From: Mesorhizobium sp.
GTDB taxonomy: Bacteria > Pseudomonadota > Alphaproteobacteria > Rhizobiales > Rhizobiaceae
DNA length: 14,022 nt
Assembly: GCA_019509685.1 (NCBI GenBank)
Contig: JAEKLU010000267.1
Span: forward strand, 1 to 14,022
Reading direction: 5' to 3'
Both the position numbers and the translations under genes were made by a program. Below, one piece after another: positions 6,847 to 13,461 of the stretch. The stretch's first letter is position 1, and each line of letters starts with the position of its first letter. The notes beneath the pieces are model-generated. The model had not been told where the DNA came from. It did no database searches and was given only the letters and a program-made list of their open reading frames with translations.

Positions 6847-6877
6847 TCGCTACAAGCTCAACTTAACTTGAGGTCAA
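6847..6877 (-). promoter_or_regulatory. SoxR-type promoter pointing left, away from soxR
   Basis: On the minus strand TTGACC (6872-6877) is followed by exactly 19 bases and then TAGCGA (6847-6852). The SoxR operator fills the spacer. The geometry (TTnACC, then TCAAGTTAA..., 19-bp spacer) copies the E. coli soxS promoter, where an over-long spacer is corrected when oxidised SoxR distorts the DNA. The -35 is good and the -10 is weak. In the opposite direction the corresponding -35 (TACAAG) is poor. Transcription would start near 6840 and run into the 3' end of trmL, antisense. Confidence 0.5.
6856..6873. promoter_or_regulatory. SoxR operator (SoxR box)
   Basis: GCTCAACTTAACTTGAGG matches the enterobacterial SoxR box CCTCAAGTTAACTTGAGG at 16 of 18 positions and keeps the dyad symmetry. 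It lies 18 bases upstream of the soxR ATG, so SoxR very probably binds here and controls its own gene. The comparison consensus is from memory of the E. coli soxRS intergenic region. Confidence 0.85.
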
Positions 6878-6891
6878 GCGAGAATCTTGAA

Positions 6892-7335
6892 ATGGCTCCG
6901 GTAAGCGAATTGACGGTCGGTCAGGTGGCGGTGCGCAGTGGCGTGGCGGTGTCGGCGCTGCATTTCTACGAGGCGCGCGGGTTGATCCGCAGCCACCGCA
7001 CGTCAGGCAACCAGCGCCGCTACAGCCGCGACGTGCTGCGGCGCGTCGCCATCATCCGCGTCGCCCAGGAGGTCGGTATCTCGCTGGCCGAGATCGCCAC
7101 CGCGTTCCAGTCCCTGCCCGAAGAGCGCACGCCGACGCGCGAGGACTGGAATATGCTGTCGACGGCCTGGCGCGACGATCTCGACCAGAAGATCGCCCAG
7201 ATGAAGAAACTGCGCGACGGCCTGACCGACTGCATCGGTTGCGGCTGCATGTCGATCGACAAATGTCCGCTAAGGAACAAGGAAGACCGGCTGGCAAGGG
7301 AAGGCACCGGCGCGAGAAGGTTGGTGGTAGGCTGA
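6892..7335 (+). CDS. soxR: Redox-sensitive transcriptional activator SoxR
   Basis: The 147-residue product is a MerR-family regulator that senses redox-cycling compounds and superoxide through a 2Fe-2S cluster. The N-terminal winged helix is [20 protein letters not shown] (residues 7-26), followed by the wing RTSGNQRRY (36-44). A dimerisation helix comes next, and then the cluster motif C114-x2-C117-x-C119-x5-C125 ([12 protein letters not shown]), which separates SoxR from other MerR proteins. The ATG at 6892 starts at the family's N-terminus; upstream the frame runs through the operator and is not coding. No soxS lies beside it, as is usual outside enterics, where SoxR directly controls efflux and oxidoreductase genes. 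A near-consensus SoxR box lies 18 bases upstream. Confidence 0.96.
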   Translation: MAPVSELTVGQVAVRSGVAVSALHFYEARGLIRSHRTSGNQRRYSRDVLRRVAIIRVAQEVGISLAEIATAFQSLPEERTPTREDWNMLSTAWRDDLDQKIAQMKKLRDGLTDCIGCGCMSIDKCPLRNKEDRLAREGTGARRLVVG

Positions 7336-7347
7336 TGGTCTAGCACC

Positions 7348-7491
7348 AAGGTGCGTTGAGATTCAGGTCAGGCCGAGCCGAAAATGGTGGATTCCGAGAA
7401 CCGGAGCGGAGCGTACTTAAAGTACGTGAGCACCGGAAGCGCAGGAAACCGCCATTTGCAGGCCGGCCTCACCTGAATATCAACGCACCTT
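7348..7491. repeat. 144-bp near-palindromic intergenic element (MITE- or BIME-like)
   Basis: Arm 1 starts AAGGTGCGTTGAGATTCAGG (7348-7367) and arm 2, read in reverse complement from 7491, starts AAGGTGCGTTGATATTCAGG. Over the outer 48 bases the arms agree at about 39-40 positions. The centre CGTACTTAAAGTACG (7412-7426) is itself a perfect dyad about 7419. The whole could fold into one long imperfect hairpin. No transposase is inside and no clear target-site duplication flanks it. It looks like a dispersed rhizobial palindromic repeat, but copy number cannot be judged from one window. Its right end overlaps the stop codon of the next gene. Confidence 0.85.
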
Positions 7492-7747
7492 AATCCGCTG
7501 CCGGCAGGCGCCGCATGGTAAATTCGATCACGTCGCCCGGCCGTTCGAACCAGCTTTCGATCTCGGTCCAGTAGGCCTGTTTGGGAAAGCGCTCGAACCA
7601 TTCCTTGGCCTTGAGCCGCGCATCCGGACGCGGCAGCACGAAGGTCTCGCGCAAAAAGCCGTCGCGCGGCTGCTTCTCGCGCTCGGCCCGCGAGCGTTCC
7701 AGCCTCTTCCTCAAGCCATCCAGCGGAGGTCTTGCCGGGGTGGGCAC
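7490..7747 (-). CDS. Conserved-looking hypothetical protein, 85 residues, divergent from hemF
   Basis: I do not recognise a family. The product is soluble and charged: an N-terminal basic helix (LRKRLERSRAEREKQ, residues 12-26), then FLRETFVLPRPDARLKAKEW (31-50), and a tryptophan-rich C-terminal half ending VIEFTMRRLPAAD. The GTG start at 7747 is supported by AAAGGAG seven bases upstream, one of the better ribosome binding sites here. Although the frame stays open far downstream of hemF's start on the opposite strand, nothing supports a longer protein. The TAA stop lies at the end of the 144-bp palindrome, so the C-terminus may have been set by that element. It diverges from hemF across 123 bases; a functional link is not shown. 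Confidence 0.72.
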   Translation of the reverse strand: MPTPARPPLDGLRKRLERSRAEREKQPRDGFLRETFVLPRPDARLKAKEWFERFPKQAYWTEIESWFERPGDVIEFTMRRLPAAD

Positions 7748-7870
7748 GAAGGAACTCCTTTGCACCTGGATCAGACAGGACTTGACCCTTGCCCTTAAGA
7801 GATTAGGGATCGCGCGCGGAAAAAACGAGTCATTTGTCGGGCAAGTGAGTCCGCCGTCTGGAGATAGCTT

Positions 7871-8785
7871 TTGGAACGACCTGACCTTCCCGTGGGGCTC
7901 CCGGCCGACATCGAACAGAAGAAGATGAAGGCCCGCCTCTGGTTCGAGGCGCTGCGCGAGCGCATCTGCGCCACCTTCGAGCAGATCGAGCAGGACCTTG
8001 CCGGGCCACAGGACGAATGGTCGCCGGGCCGTTTCGAGAAGACAGCCTGGGAGCGTGATCAGGGCAAGGGCGGCGGCGGCATCATGTCGATGATGCGCGG
8101 CCGGGTCTTCGAGAAGGTCGGCGTGCACACCTCGACCGTCCATGGCGAGTTTTCGCCCGAATTCAGGAAGCAGATCCCCGGCGCCGAGGAAGACCCGCGC
8201 TTCTGGGCGAGCGGCATTTCGCTGATCGCGCATCCCTGGAACCCCAACGTTCCGGCCGTGCACATGAACACCCGCATGGTGGTCACCACCCGCCATTGGT
8301 TCGGCGGCGGCGCCGACCTGACACCGGTTCTCGACCGCCGCCGCACCCAGGAGGACCCGGACACGCAGGCCTTCCACCGCGCCATGCAGTTCGCCTGCGA
8401 GAAGAACGCCGCGGTCGCCGACTATCCGAAATTCAAGGCCTGGTGCGACGAGTATTTCTTCCTGCCGCACCGCAACGAGGCGCGCGGCATCGGCGGCATC
8501 TTCTTCGACTGGCTGCATTCGGAGGAGGACAAGGGCGGCTGGAACGCCGATCTCAATTTCGTCCAGGACGTCGGGCGCTCATTCCTGGTCGTCTACAATC
8601 ATCTGGTACGGGGCAATTTCAACGAGAACTGGACAGATAGCGACCGCAACGAGCAGCTCATCCGCCGCGGCCGTTACGTCGAATTCAACTTGCTTCACGA
8701 TCGCGGCACCATCTTCGGGCTAAAGACCGGGGGTAACGTCGCCTCGATCCTCTCCAGCCTGCCGCCCGAGGTAAAGTGGCCGTAA
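7871..8785 (+). CDS. hemF: Oxygen-dependent coproporphyrinogen III oxidase
   Basis: HemF converts coproporphyrinogen III to protoporphyrinogen IX by two oxidative decarboxylations with O2, in the cytoplasmic haem pathway. The 304-residue length is normal. Family signatures are [15 protein letters not shown] (121-135), [10 protein letters not shown] (143-152) and the family hallmark at 189-213, which begins [18 protein letters not shown] and ends GGIFFD. The TTG start at 7871 has GGAG seven bases upstream and gives the expected N-terminus [11 protein letters not shown]; the next ATG (codon 19) would truncate it. A rho-independent terminator lies about 55 bases after the stop. It is monocistronic here. 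No FNR-type site was seen upstream. Confidence 0.96.
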   Translation: MERPDLPVGLPADIEQKKMKARLWFEALRERICATFEQIEQDLAGPQDEWSPGRFEKTAWERDQGKGGGGIMSMMRGRVFEKVGVHTSTVHGEFSPEFRKQIPGAEEDPRFWASGISLIAHPWNPNVPAVHMNTRMVVTTRHWFGGGADLTPVLDRRRTQEDPDTQAFHRAMQFACEKNAAVADYPKFKAWCDEYFFLPHRNEARGIGGIFFDWLHSEEDKGGWNADLNFVQDVGRSFLVVYNHLVRGNFNENWTDSDRNEQLIRRGRYVEFNLLHDRGTIFGLKTGGNVASILSSLPPEVKWP

Positions 8786-8840
8786 CAATCCGGTGACTGG
8801 CTGACCTCGGCCGCATTGAGGTCCCATTCGCCGAATCTTG

Positions 8841-8872
8841 ACCGCCAATGTGGCGGGTGAAGTTTCTTTTTC
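8841..8872 (+). terminator. Rho-independent terminator after hemF
   Basis: CCGCCA (8842-8847) pairs perfectly with TGGCGG (8851-8856) around a 3-base loop. The T-rich tract TTTCTTTTT (8863-8871) follows after a short spacer. The distance from the hemF stop, about 55 bases, is usual for an intrinsic terminator. Confidence 0.7.
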
Positions 8873-8987
8873 GTCTAATATCCTTTTGAAAGAATTGCAT
8901 TATTTAAGGTCGCCGGGGTCGGGAAGCGCCGGCGATCCATCTCCCATGGACCGCGACCCGACGCGACTTGACGGCCCTGATCGAGCG

Positions 8988-9034
8988 GGGTGCCCGTCCG
9001 GAGCGAGATTTGATCTCGCTCTCAGTTGGCACCC
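8988..9034 (+). promoter_or_regulatory. Two-tier hairpin in the presumed leader of the DUF1344 gene
   Basis: GAGCGAGAT (9001-9009) pairs perfectly with ATCTCGCTC (9013-9021) across a 3-base loop. Outside it GGGTGCC (8988-8994) pairs perfectly with GGCACCC (9028-9034). The two stems are separated by a symmetric 6-by-6 internal loop. The structure ends 8 bases before the AGGAG ribosome binding site. It may stabilise the mRNA or control translation; no known riboswitch class is recognised. Confidence 0.6.
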
Positions 9035-9055
9035 GCATTTCCAGGAGAGCATGCC

Positions 9056-9316
9056 ATGCGCAAGCTTATCATGACGGCAGCCGCCGCTGCCTTTCTCGCC
9101 TCCGGTGGCGCAGCCTTCGCCGCGGTCAAGCACACCACCGGCACCGTCAAGAGCTTTGACGGAACGGCCATGAGCCTTGTTCTGGACGACGGGTCGACGT
9201 TCACCCTGTCGAAGGCCTTCAAGGATCCCGGCATCCAGACCGGCGAGAAGGTTCGCGTGTCCTGGGACATGAGCGGCAAGAACAAAGTTGCCGAAGCGGT
9301 CAAGATCGTGAAATAG
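9056..9316 (+). CDS. DUF1344 family exported protein
   Basis: The 86-residue precursor has a clear Sec signal peptide: basic MRKL, a hydrophobic stretch (IMTAAAAAFLASGGA) and a probable cleavage after AFA near residue 22. The mature part of about 64 residues (HTTGTVKSFDGTAMSLVLDD, then GSTFTLSKAF...) is a small beta-rich domain of the DUF1344 type, found in Rhizobiales and of unknown function, presumably periplasmic. The ATG at 9056 is chosen because AGGAG lies 8 bases upstream; an ATG at 9051 is out of frame. A structured leader precedes it and a terminator-like hairpin (9363-9387) follows, so it is probably monocistronic. The family assignment is from memory and fairly firm. Confidence 0.85.
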   Translation: MRKLIMTAAAAAFLASGGAAFAAVKHTTGTVKSFDGTAMSLVLDDGSTFTLSKAFKDPGIQTGEKVRVSWDMSGKNKVAEAVKIVK

Positions 9317-9362
9317 CGACCGCGCTCGAGCGAGCGTCAGGTCTAGTTTCTCAGGCGACAGG

Positions 9363-9390
9363 AAGGCGGGGCATGTTGCTCCGCCTTTCG
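9363..9390 (+). terminator. Probable terminator after the DUF1344 gene
   Basis: AAGGCGG (9363-9369) pairs perfectly with CCGCCTT (9381-9387), and GC/GC pairs can extend the stem inward around ATGTT. The tail TTTCGCTTTC is only moderately T-rich. It lies 46 bases after the stop. Confidence 0.6.
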
Positions 9391-9564
9391 CTTTCAACAG
9401 GCGGTAACTTCGATGCAACCGAACCGCCCCACAAATGTTATGGTAGTCCGGTAGAGCGATTGCGAGGATGTGCGCCCCGCTTTCCTCCCACACTGCCAAG
9501 ACAAAACATCATCAGGGGTGGCCGTCCAAGAGCCGAACCAACCCGCGCTAGGAAAGGAAAAATC

Positions 9565-9750
9565 ATGAAGGAATTCCAATGCGGATCGCTGGTCCCGGGC
9601 TGCGACTGGCACACACGCGCCGATGAGGAAGCCGAGGTCATGCGCCGCGCCGTCGAGCACTTGCGCGAGACGCATGGCGAGACCGTCATCCGCGAAACGA
9701 TGATAGAGGCGATCCGCTCGCGCATCCAGAAGGTCCGCGACGCGGCCTGA
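9565..9750 (+). CDS. DUF1059 family small protein
   Basis: The 61-residue product begins MKEFQCGSLVPGCDWHTRAD and continues EEAEVMRRAVEHLRETHGE. This matches DUF1059, small proteins of unknown function. C6 and C13, with H32 and H37 in the following helix, form a C-x6-C...H-x4-H pattern like a small zinc finger, so metal binding is plausible but unproven. GGAAAGGA six bases ahead of the ATG at 9565 is a good ribosome binding site; the in-frame extension upstream is not coding-like. It converges on the cca gene with only a 10-base gap and appears to be transcribed alone. No domain beyond this is present. Confidence 0.85.
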   Translation: MKEFQCGSLVPGCDWHTRADEEAEVMRRAVEHLRETHGETVIRETMIEAIRSRIQKVRDAA

Positions 9751-9760
9751 CCGCGAATCT

Positions 9761-11029
9761 CTACGCTTCCAAGGCTTGAGCGGCGCGTTTGAGCAACGCG
9801 TCGCGATCAAGTGCGAAGCCCGATTCGACCCATTCCTTCTCGATATTCTTCAACGTCGCGCCGAGTTTCGGCCCGGGCGACGCGCCAAGTTCGGTCAGAT
9901 CGGCGCCTTTGATCGGAAATACCGGCTTTTCCCATCTGGACGTGAAATTGAGCAGGCGCGAGAAACCGCCGGCCTGGATCATTGCTTCATCGTCCTCGAC
10001 GGCACGTGCCCGTGCGGCCGCAAGAGCGAGCCGCAGCCGGTCGACGACACCGTCGCGGTTGCCGAAATAGAGCTTTTTCGCCAGTTCCGTCTCGGTTGCC
10101 TTCGATTCCGGCGGGGCCGCCAGCGCCCAATGCCGCAGGCGATCGGCCTCTTCGTTGGAAAATTTCAACCGCTCGGCAAGCGTCTTCATGCGCACGGCGT
10201 CCGGCGGCACGACAGCCTCCAGCCTGAGCATCGGATCGACGGCCCAGCCAAGATCCTTCTCCGTCCTGACCAGCCCGTGAATGGCGTCGATGCCCCACTT
10301 TTCGCTCTCCGGCAACGCGGCCGTGAGCACGCCGGCCTGGCGCATCCACAAAAGCGCGCGCGACGGATCCTGCGCCGAGAGCAGCTTCTTCAGTTCGGAC
10401 CAGACGCGTTCGGCCGAAAGCTGGGCAAGTCCATCCTTCAGCCTGGCGCAGGCCTTCAGGCCTTCAGCATCGGGGCGGCCCTCGCCATACCAGGCAAAGA
10501 AGCGGAAAAAGCGCAGGATGCGCAGATAATCCTCGCGGATACGCGCTTCGGCATCGCCGATGAAGCGCAGCCTGCGCGCTTCGATATCGGCAACGCCGCC
10601 GACGATGTCGACAACCGTGCCATCGGCTTCGGCATAAAGCGCGTTGATGGTGAAGTCGCGACGCTCGGCGTCAAGCTTCCAGTCGCGCCCGAAGATCACC
10701 TTTGCCCGCCGGCCGTCGGTCTCGATATCGGCCCGAAGCGTCGTCACCTCATAGGTGTTGCCGCCGGCGACAATTGTTATGGTGCCATGCTCGATGCCGG
10801 TCGGCACCGTCTTGAAGCCGGCCGCCTCGGCGCGCCGGATGGTCTCTTCCGGTACTGTCGTCGCGGCGATGTCGATATCCGCCACCGGCTGACCGAGCAG
10901 CGTGTTGCGGACCGCGCCGCCGGCCACGCGAGCCTCCTCGCCGCCCTCCTTCAGTGCCGCCAGCAGCCGCTGCAGGTGCTTGTCGTCCAGCCAGTCGGCC
11001 TTCCCCGATAAAGTGATGTCGGCGCTCAA
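9761..11029 (-). CDS. cca: CCA tRNA nucleotidyltransferase (class II, poly(A) polymerase-like)
   Basis: The enzyme adds or repairs the 3'-CCA of tRNA with CTP and ATP. The 422-residue protein has the nucleotidyltransferase head: VAGGAVRNTLLGQPVADIDI (35-54) with the G37-G38 motif and catalytic D51-x-D53, then RRDFTINALY (123-132) for nucleotide selection. The neck motif is VGGVADIEARRLRFIGD (143-159), followed by EDYLRILRFFRF (166-177). The body and tail are helical. Some alphaproteobacterial homologues are labelled poly(A) polymerase; a CCA-adding role is the best guess. It starts at TTG 11029, overlapping the Nudix gene's stop by 3 bases (TTGA), so translation is coupled. It is the last gene of the DUF1285-Nudix-cca operon. 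Confidence 0.93.
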   Translation of the reverse strand: MSADITLSGKADWLDDKHLQRLLAALKEGGEEARVAGGAVRNTLLGQPVADIDIAATTVPEETIRRAEAAGFKTVPTGIEHGTITIVAGGNTYEVTTLRADIETDGRRAKVIFGRDWKLDAERRDFTINALYAEADGTVVDIVGGVADIEARRLRFIGDAEARIREDYLRILRFFRFFAWYGEGRPDAEGLKACARLKDGLAQLSAERVWSELKKLLSAQDPSRALLWMRQAGVLTAALPESEKWGIDAIHGLVRTEKDLGWAVDPMLRLEAVVPPDAVRMKTLAERLKFSNEEADRLRHWALAAPPESKATETELAKKLYFGNRDGVVDRLRLALAAARARAVEDDEAMIQAGGFSRLLNFTSRWEKPVFPIKGADLTELGASPGPKLGATLKNIEKEWVESGFALDRDALLKRAAQALEA

Positions 11030-11658
11030 GCGTAGAGTCTCTCATAAAGGGTGCGGACAATGCCGGCCGTGACGCCCCAGATGCGTTGATCGCCATAGGG
11101 CATATCGTAGAAGATCCATTCGAGATCATTCCACATGCGGCTATCACGCGTATGGTTGGCCGGATCCATCAGGAAACTGAGCGGCACCTCGAAGGCGGTA
11201 TCGACCTCATCGGCATTGAGCGTCAGCGAAAAACCCGGACGCACCACCGAAAGCACCGGCACGATGCGGTAGCCGCTGCCGGAGACATAATCCGGCATGC
11301 GGCCGATAATTTCGACGAAATCGCGCGTGAGCCCGATCTCCTCGAAAGTCTCGCGCAAAGCCGTGCCTTCCGGGCCGGGATCGGTCGCGTCGATGGTTCC
11401 GCCGGGAAAAGCCACCTGCCCGGAATGGCTGCGCAGCTTCTCGGCGCGCTTGGTGAGCAGCACCATCGCGCCTTCGGCACGATCGACGACAGGGATCAGC
11501 ACGGCGGCGTCGCGCAGCGGCTTTAAGTGTTTGAGCCTCGGATGCCCAGGATTGAAGCGATGGTCGCCGAAATCGTCGTCCGGGACGATTTCAGGTTGCG
11601 CCGCGACGCGGGCGCGAAAATCGGGAACAGAGAACGGCGCCGGCGTCACCTGGTCCAT
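11026..11658 (-). CDS. CoA pyrophosphatase-type Nudix hydrolase
   Basis: The 210-residue protein carries the coenzyme A-specific motif LLTKRAEKLRSHSGQVAFPG at residues 67-86, completed by G87, just ahead of the Nudix box, whose core R102-E103-x2-E106-E107-x-G109 (RETFEEIG) binds Mg2+. Members (NudL/YeaB/PCD1-like) split CoA and its derivatives into 3',5'-ADP and phosphopantetheine. The ATG at 11658 overlaps the last base of the DUF1285 stop (TGATG); a GTG at 11661 is possible but less likely. It sits between the DUF1285 gene and cca, overlapping both, a tight operon. No signal peptide; cytoplasmic. Confidence 0.92.
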   Translation of the reverse strand: MDQVTPAPFSVPDFRARVAAQPEIVPDDDFGDHRFNPGHPRLKHLKPLRDAAVLIPVVDRAEGAMVLLTKRAEKLRSHSGQVAFPGGTIDATDPGPEGTALRETFEEIGLTRDFVEIIGRMPDYVSGSGYRIVPVLSVVRPGFSLTLNADEVDTAFEVPLSFLMDPANHTRDSRMWNDLEWIFYDMPYGDQRIWGVTAGIVRTLYERLYA

Positions 11659-12302
11659 CACGCGCTCAGCCGCTTGAGTTTCTCGGCCGGCATGATCGGA
11701 TAGACCTCGCCGCCGGAACGCACGGCAAACATCGCCTTGCCGTCGATGTCGACCTCTTCACCATGCTCGACCAGTTCATACATCACCGGCCGCGCCACCA
11801 GCGCCTCCAGCCGACCGCGCACCACCACATAGGGCTTCAAGCCGCCGGTTTCGTCCTCGTCGATAAAGCGCAACGGATGGCCGGGCCCGGCCGTGACGAC
11901 GTCGCCGACATTGGTGCGGAAGGTGATGACCCGTTCGTCGCCGCTTCCGGAAACATTCATCTCCACGGCGATGAACGGCGCGTCGGCGACACGGATGCCG
12001 ACCCGCTCGACAGGTGTCACCAGATAGGTCTTGCCGTCGGCATCCTTGCGCAGGACGCTCGAAAAAAGCTGCACCAGCGGCATGCGGCCGATCGGCGTGC
12101 CAAGATAGAACCAGGTGCCGTCGGCCTTGATCTCCATGTCGAGATCGCCGCAGAAGTCCGGATTCCAGCGCTCGACCGGAGCCGGCCCCTTGCCCGCGCG
12201 GGCCGCCCGTGAGATCAAAGCCTCCAACCCGCGCGCCTCGGTGGCGCCAGTCAGGCTCTGGCTGCCGGGGCTTTGTTCACGATGTTCGCTGCGTTCGGCC
12301 AT
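11658..12302 (-). CDS. DUF1285 family protein
   Basis: The 214-residue product matches DUF1285, a family of unknown function in Proteobacteria. A variable N-terminal 40 residues (MAERSEHREQSPGSQ...) leads to the conserved PPVERW-like segment APVERWNPDFCGDLDMEIKA (41-60), then DGTWFYLGTPIGRMPLVQLF (61-80), and on to RPVMYELVEHG (171-181). The rest is beta-rich with no membrane helix. The ATG at 12302 was chosen; a GTG at 12308 would add two residues. It heads the leftward operon with the Nudix and cca genes and diverges from moxR across about 150 bases. Its constant company with cca suggests a link to RNA or nucleotide metabolism, but that is inference. Confidence 0.88.
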   Translation of the reverse strand: MAERSEHREQSPGSQSLTGATEARGLEALISRAARAGKGPAPVERWNPDFCGDLDMEIKADGTWFYLGTPIGRMPLVQLFSSVLRKDADGKTYLVTPVERVGIRVADAPFIAVEMNVSGSGDERVITFRTNVGDVVTAGPGHPLRFIDEDETGGLKPYVVVRGRLEALVARPVMYELVEHGEEVDIDGKAMFAVRSGGEVYPIMPAEKLKRLSA

Positions 12303-12399
12303 GGTCACGAAATAGTCACTGTTGTCCCGATTGTCAGCCTTGTCCGCCTAAGTCTGTGATTTAAGTTCGATTAGAGGCGCCAGGCGGGGCCGAATCGCG

Positions 12400-12422
12400 G
12401 CATTCTGCGATGCAGAGAATGC
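12400..12422 (+). promoter_or_regulatory. Small hairpin in the moxR leader
   Basis: GCATTCT (12400-12406) pairs perfectly with AGAATGC (12416-12422) around a 9-base loop. It lies 34 bases upstream of the moxR start in the divergent promoter region (12303-12456). No terminator tail follows. Promoter elements for either direction could not be assigned with confidence. Confidence 0.45.
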
Positions 12423-12456
12423 AGGCCGATATTTCCAACCACAAGGATCGAGCGGC

Positions 12457-13461
12457 ATGAGCGTGATGATCAAGGAGAGCCCGATCAGCGAAAAGGCGAT
12501 GATCGAGGAGGCCGAGAAGGCGCTGGCCGACATCTCTAGGATTCGCGACGCGGTCGGCCGGGTGATCTTCGGCCAGGAAGCCGTGGTCGAGCGCACGCTG
12601 GTCGCGCTGCTGGCCGGCGGCCATGCGCTGCTGGTCGGCGTGCCGGGCCTCGCCAAGACCAAGCTGGTCGAAACGCTGGGTATCGTGCTCGGCCTCGATT
12701 CGCGCCGCGTCCAGTTCACCCCTGATCTGATGCCGTCGGACATTCTCGGTTCCGAAGTGATGGAGCAGGACGAATTCGGCAAACGCTCCTTCCGTTTCAT
12801 TTCCGGGCCGATCTTCACGCAATTGCTGATGGCGGACGAGATCAACCGCGCCTCGCCGCGCACGCAGTCGGCGCTGCTGCAGGCGATGCAGGAATATCAC
12901 GTCACCATCGCCGGCGTCCGCCACGACCTGCCCTCTCCCTTCCATGTGCTGGCGACACAGAATCCGCTGGAACAGGAAGGCACCTATCCCTTGCCGGAAG
13001 CGCAGCTCGACCGTTTCCTGATGCAGGTCGACATCCTCTATCCCGAGATCGAGGCCGAACGCCGCATCCTGCTCGAAACCACCGGTGTCGATGAAGCCAA
13101 GGCCGACAACGTGCTGCAGCCGGCCAGGCTGAGGGAGATCCAGACGCTGATTCGCCGCATGCCGGTGCCCGAAAGCGTCGTCGATGCGATCCTCAAGCTG
13201 GTGCGCTCGGCGCGTCCTGGCCAGGGCAATGCCGAGACCGACAAGCATGTCGCCTGGGGCCCGGGCCCGCGCGCCAGCCAGGCGCTGACGCTGTGCGCCC
13301 GCGCACGCGCCCTATATGATGGAAGACTGGCGCCGTCGGTCGACGACATCCGTGCGTTGGCCGAGCCGGTGCTGCAGCATCGCATGGCGCTGACTTTCGC
13401 CGCCCGCGCCGAGGGTACTTCGGTGCGCGACGTGGTGGCGAAACTGGCAAAAGGCATCTGA
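12457..13461 (+). CDS. moxR: MoxR family AAA+ ATPase
   Basis: The 334-residue protein is a MoxR-type AAA+ ATPase, a group thought to act as chaperones for assembly or activation of protein complexes together with DUF58 and von Willebrand factor A proteins. Walker A is GVPGLAKT (61-68), Walker B LLMADE (123-128), sensor 1 ATQNP (166-170), and EAQLDRF (181-187) carries the expected arginine. A C-terminal lid domain follows (about 210-330). AAGGA lies 9 bases ahead of the ATG. The stop overlaps the start of the DUF58 gene by one base (TGATG), so the two are coupled. moxR is used in the family sense; no link to methanol oxidation is implied. Confidence 0.93.
   Translation: MSVMIKESPISEKAMIEEAEKALADISRIRDAVGRVIFGQEAVVERTLVALLAGGHALLVGVPGLAKTKLVETLGIVLGLDSRRVQFTPDLMPSDILGSEVMEQDEFGKRSFRFISGPIFTQLLMADEINRASPRTQSALLQAMQEYHVTIAGVRHDLPSPFHVLATQNPLEQEGTYPLPEAQLDRFLMQVDILYPEIEAERRILLETTGVDEAKADNVLQPARLREIQTLIRRMPVPESVVDAILKLVRSARPGQGNAETDKHVAWGPGPRASQALTLCARARALYDGRLAPSVDDIRALAEPVLQHRMALTFAARAEGTSVRDVVAKLAKGI

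Larger units (their letters stand above)
8786..9055. other. Intergenic region between hemF and the DUF1344 gene
   Basis: These 270 bases hold the hemF terminator (8841-8872), an additional dyad GACCTC (8803-8808) and GAGGTC (8818-8823), an AT-rich patch (8863-8908) that is the likeliest promoter area for the next gene, and a two-tier hairpin (8988-9034) before its ribosome binding site. No gene is supported. TTGAAA (8886-8891) and TATTTA (8901-8906) are only 9 bases apart, too close for a normal sigma-70 promoter. Confidence 0.5.

Noticed and set aside
7748..8518. Extension of the 85-residue protein's frame to 342 residues over hemF
   Set aside because: The extra part is antisense to hemF, while GTG 7747 has an excellent ribosome binding site.
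8886..8906. TTGAAA and TATTTA as a sigma-70 promoter for the DUF1344 gene
   Set aside because: The spacer is only 9 bases; kept only as an AT-rich likely promoter area.
9776..11011. 411-residue plus-strand frame opposite cca
   Set aside because: The minus strand encodes an unmistakable nucleotidyltransferase with all motifs; the plus frame is a high-GC shadow with no start signal.
12361..13248. 295-residue minus-strand frame opposite moxR
   Set aside because: moxR on the plus strand has intact Walker and sensor motifs; the opposite frame is rich in His, Arg and Asp as shadow frames are.
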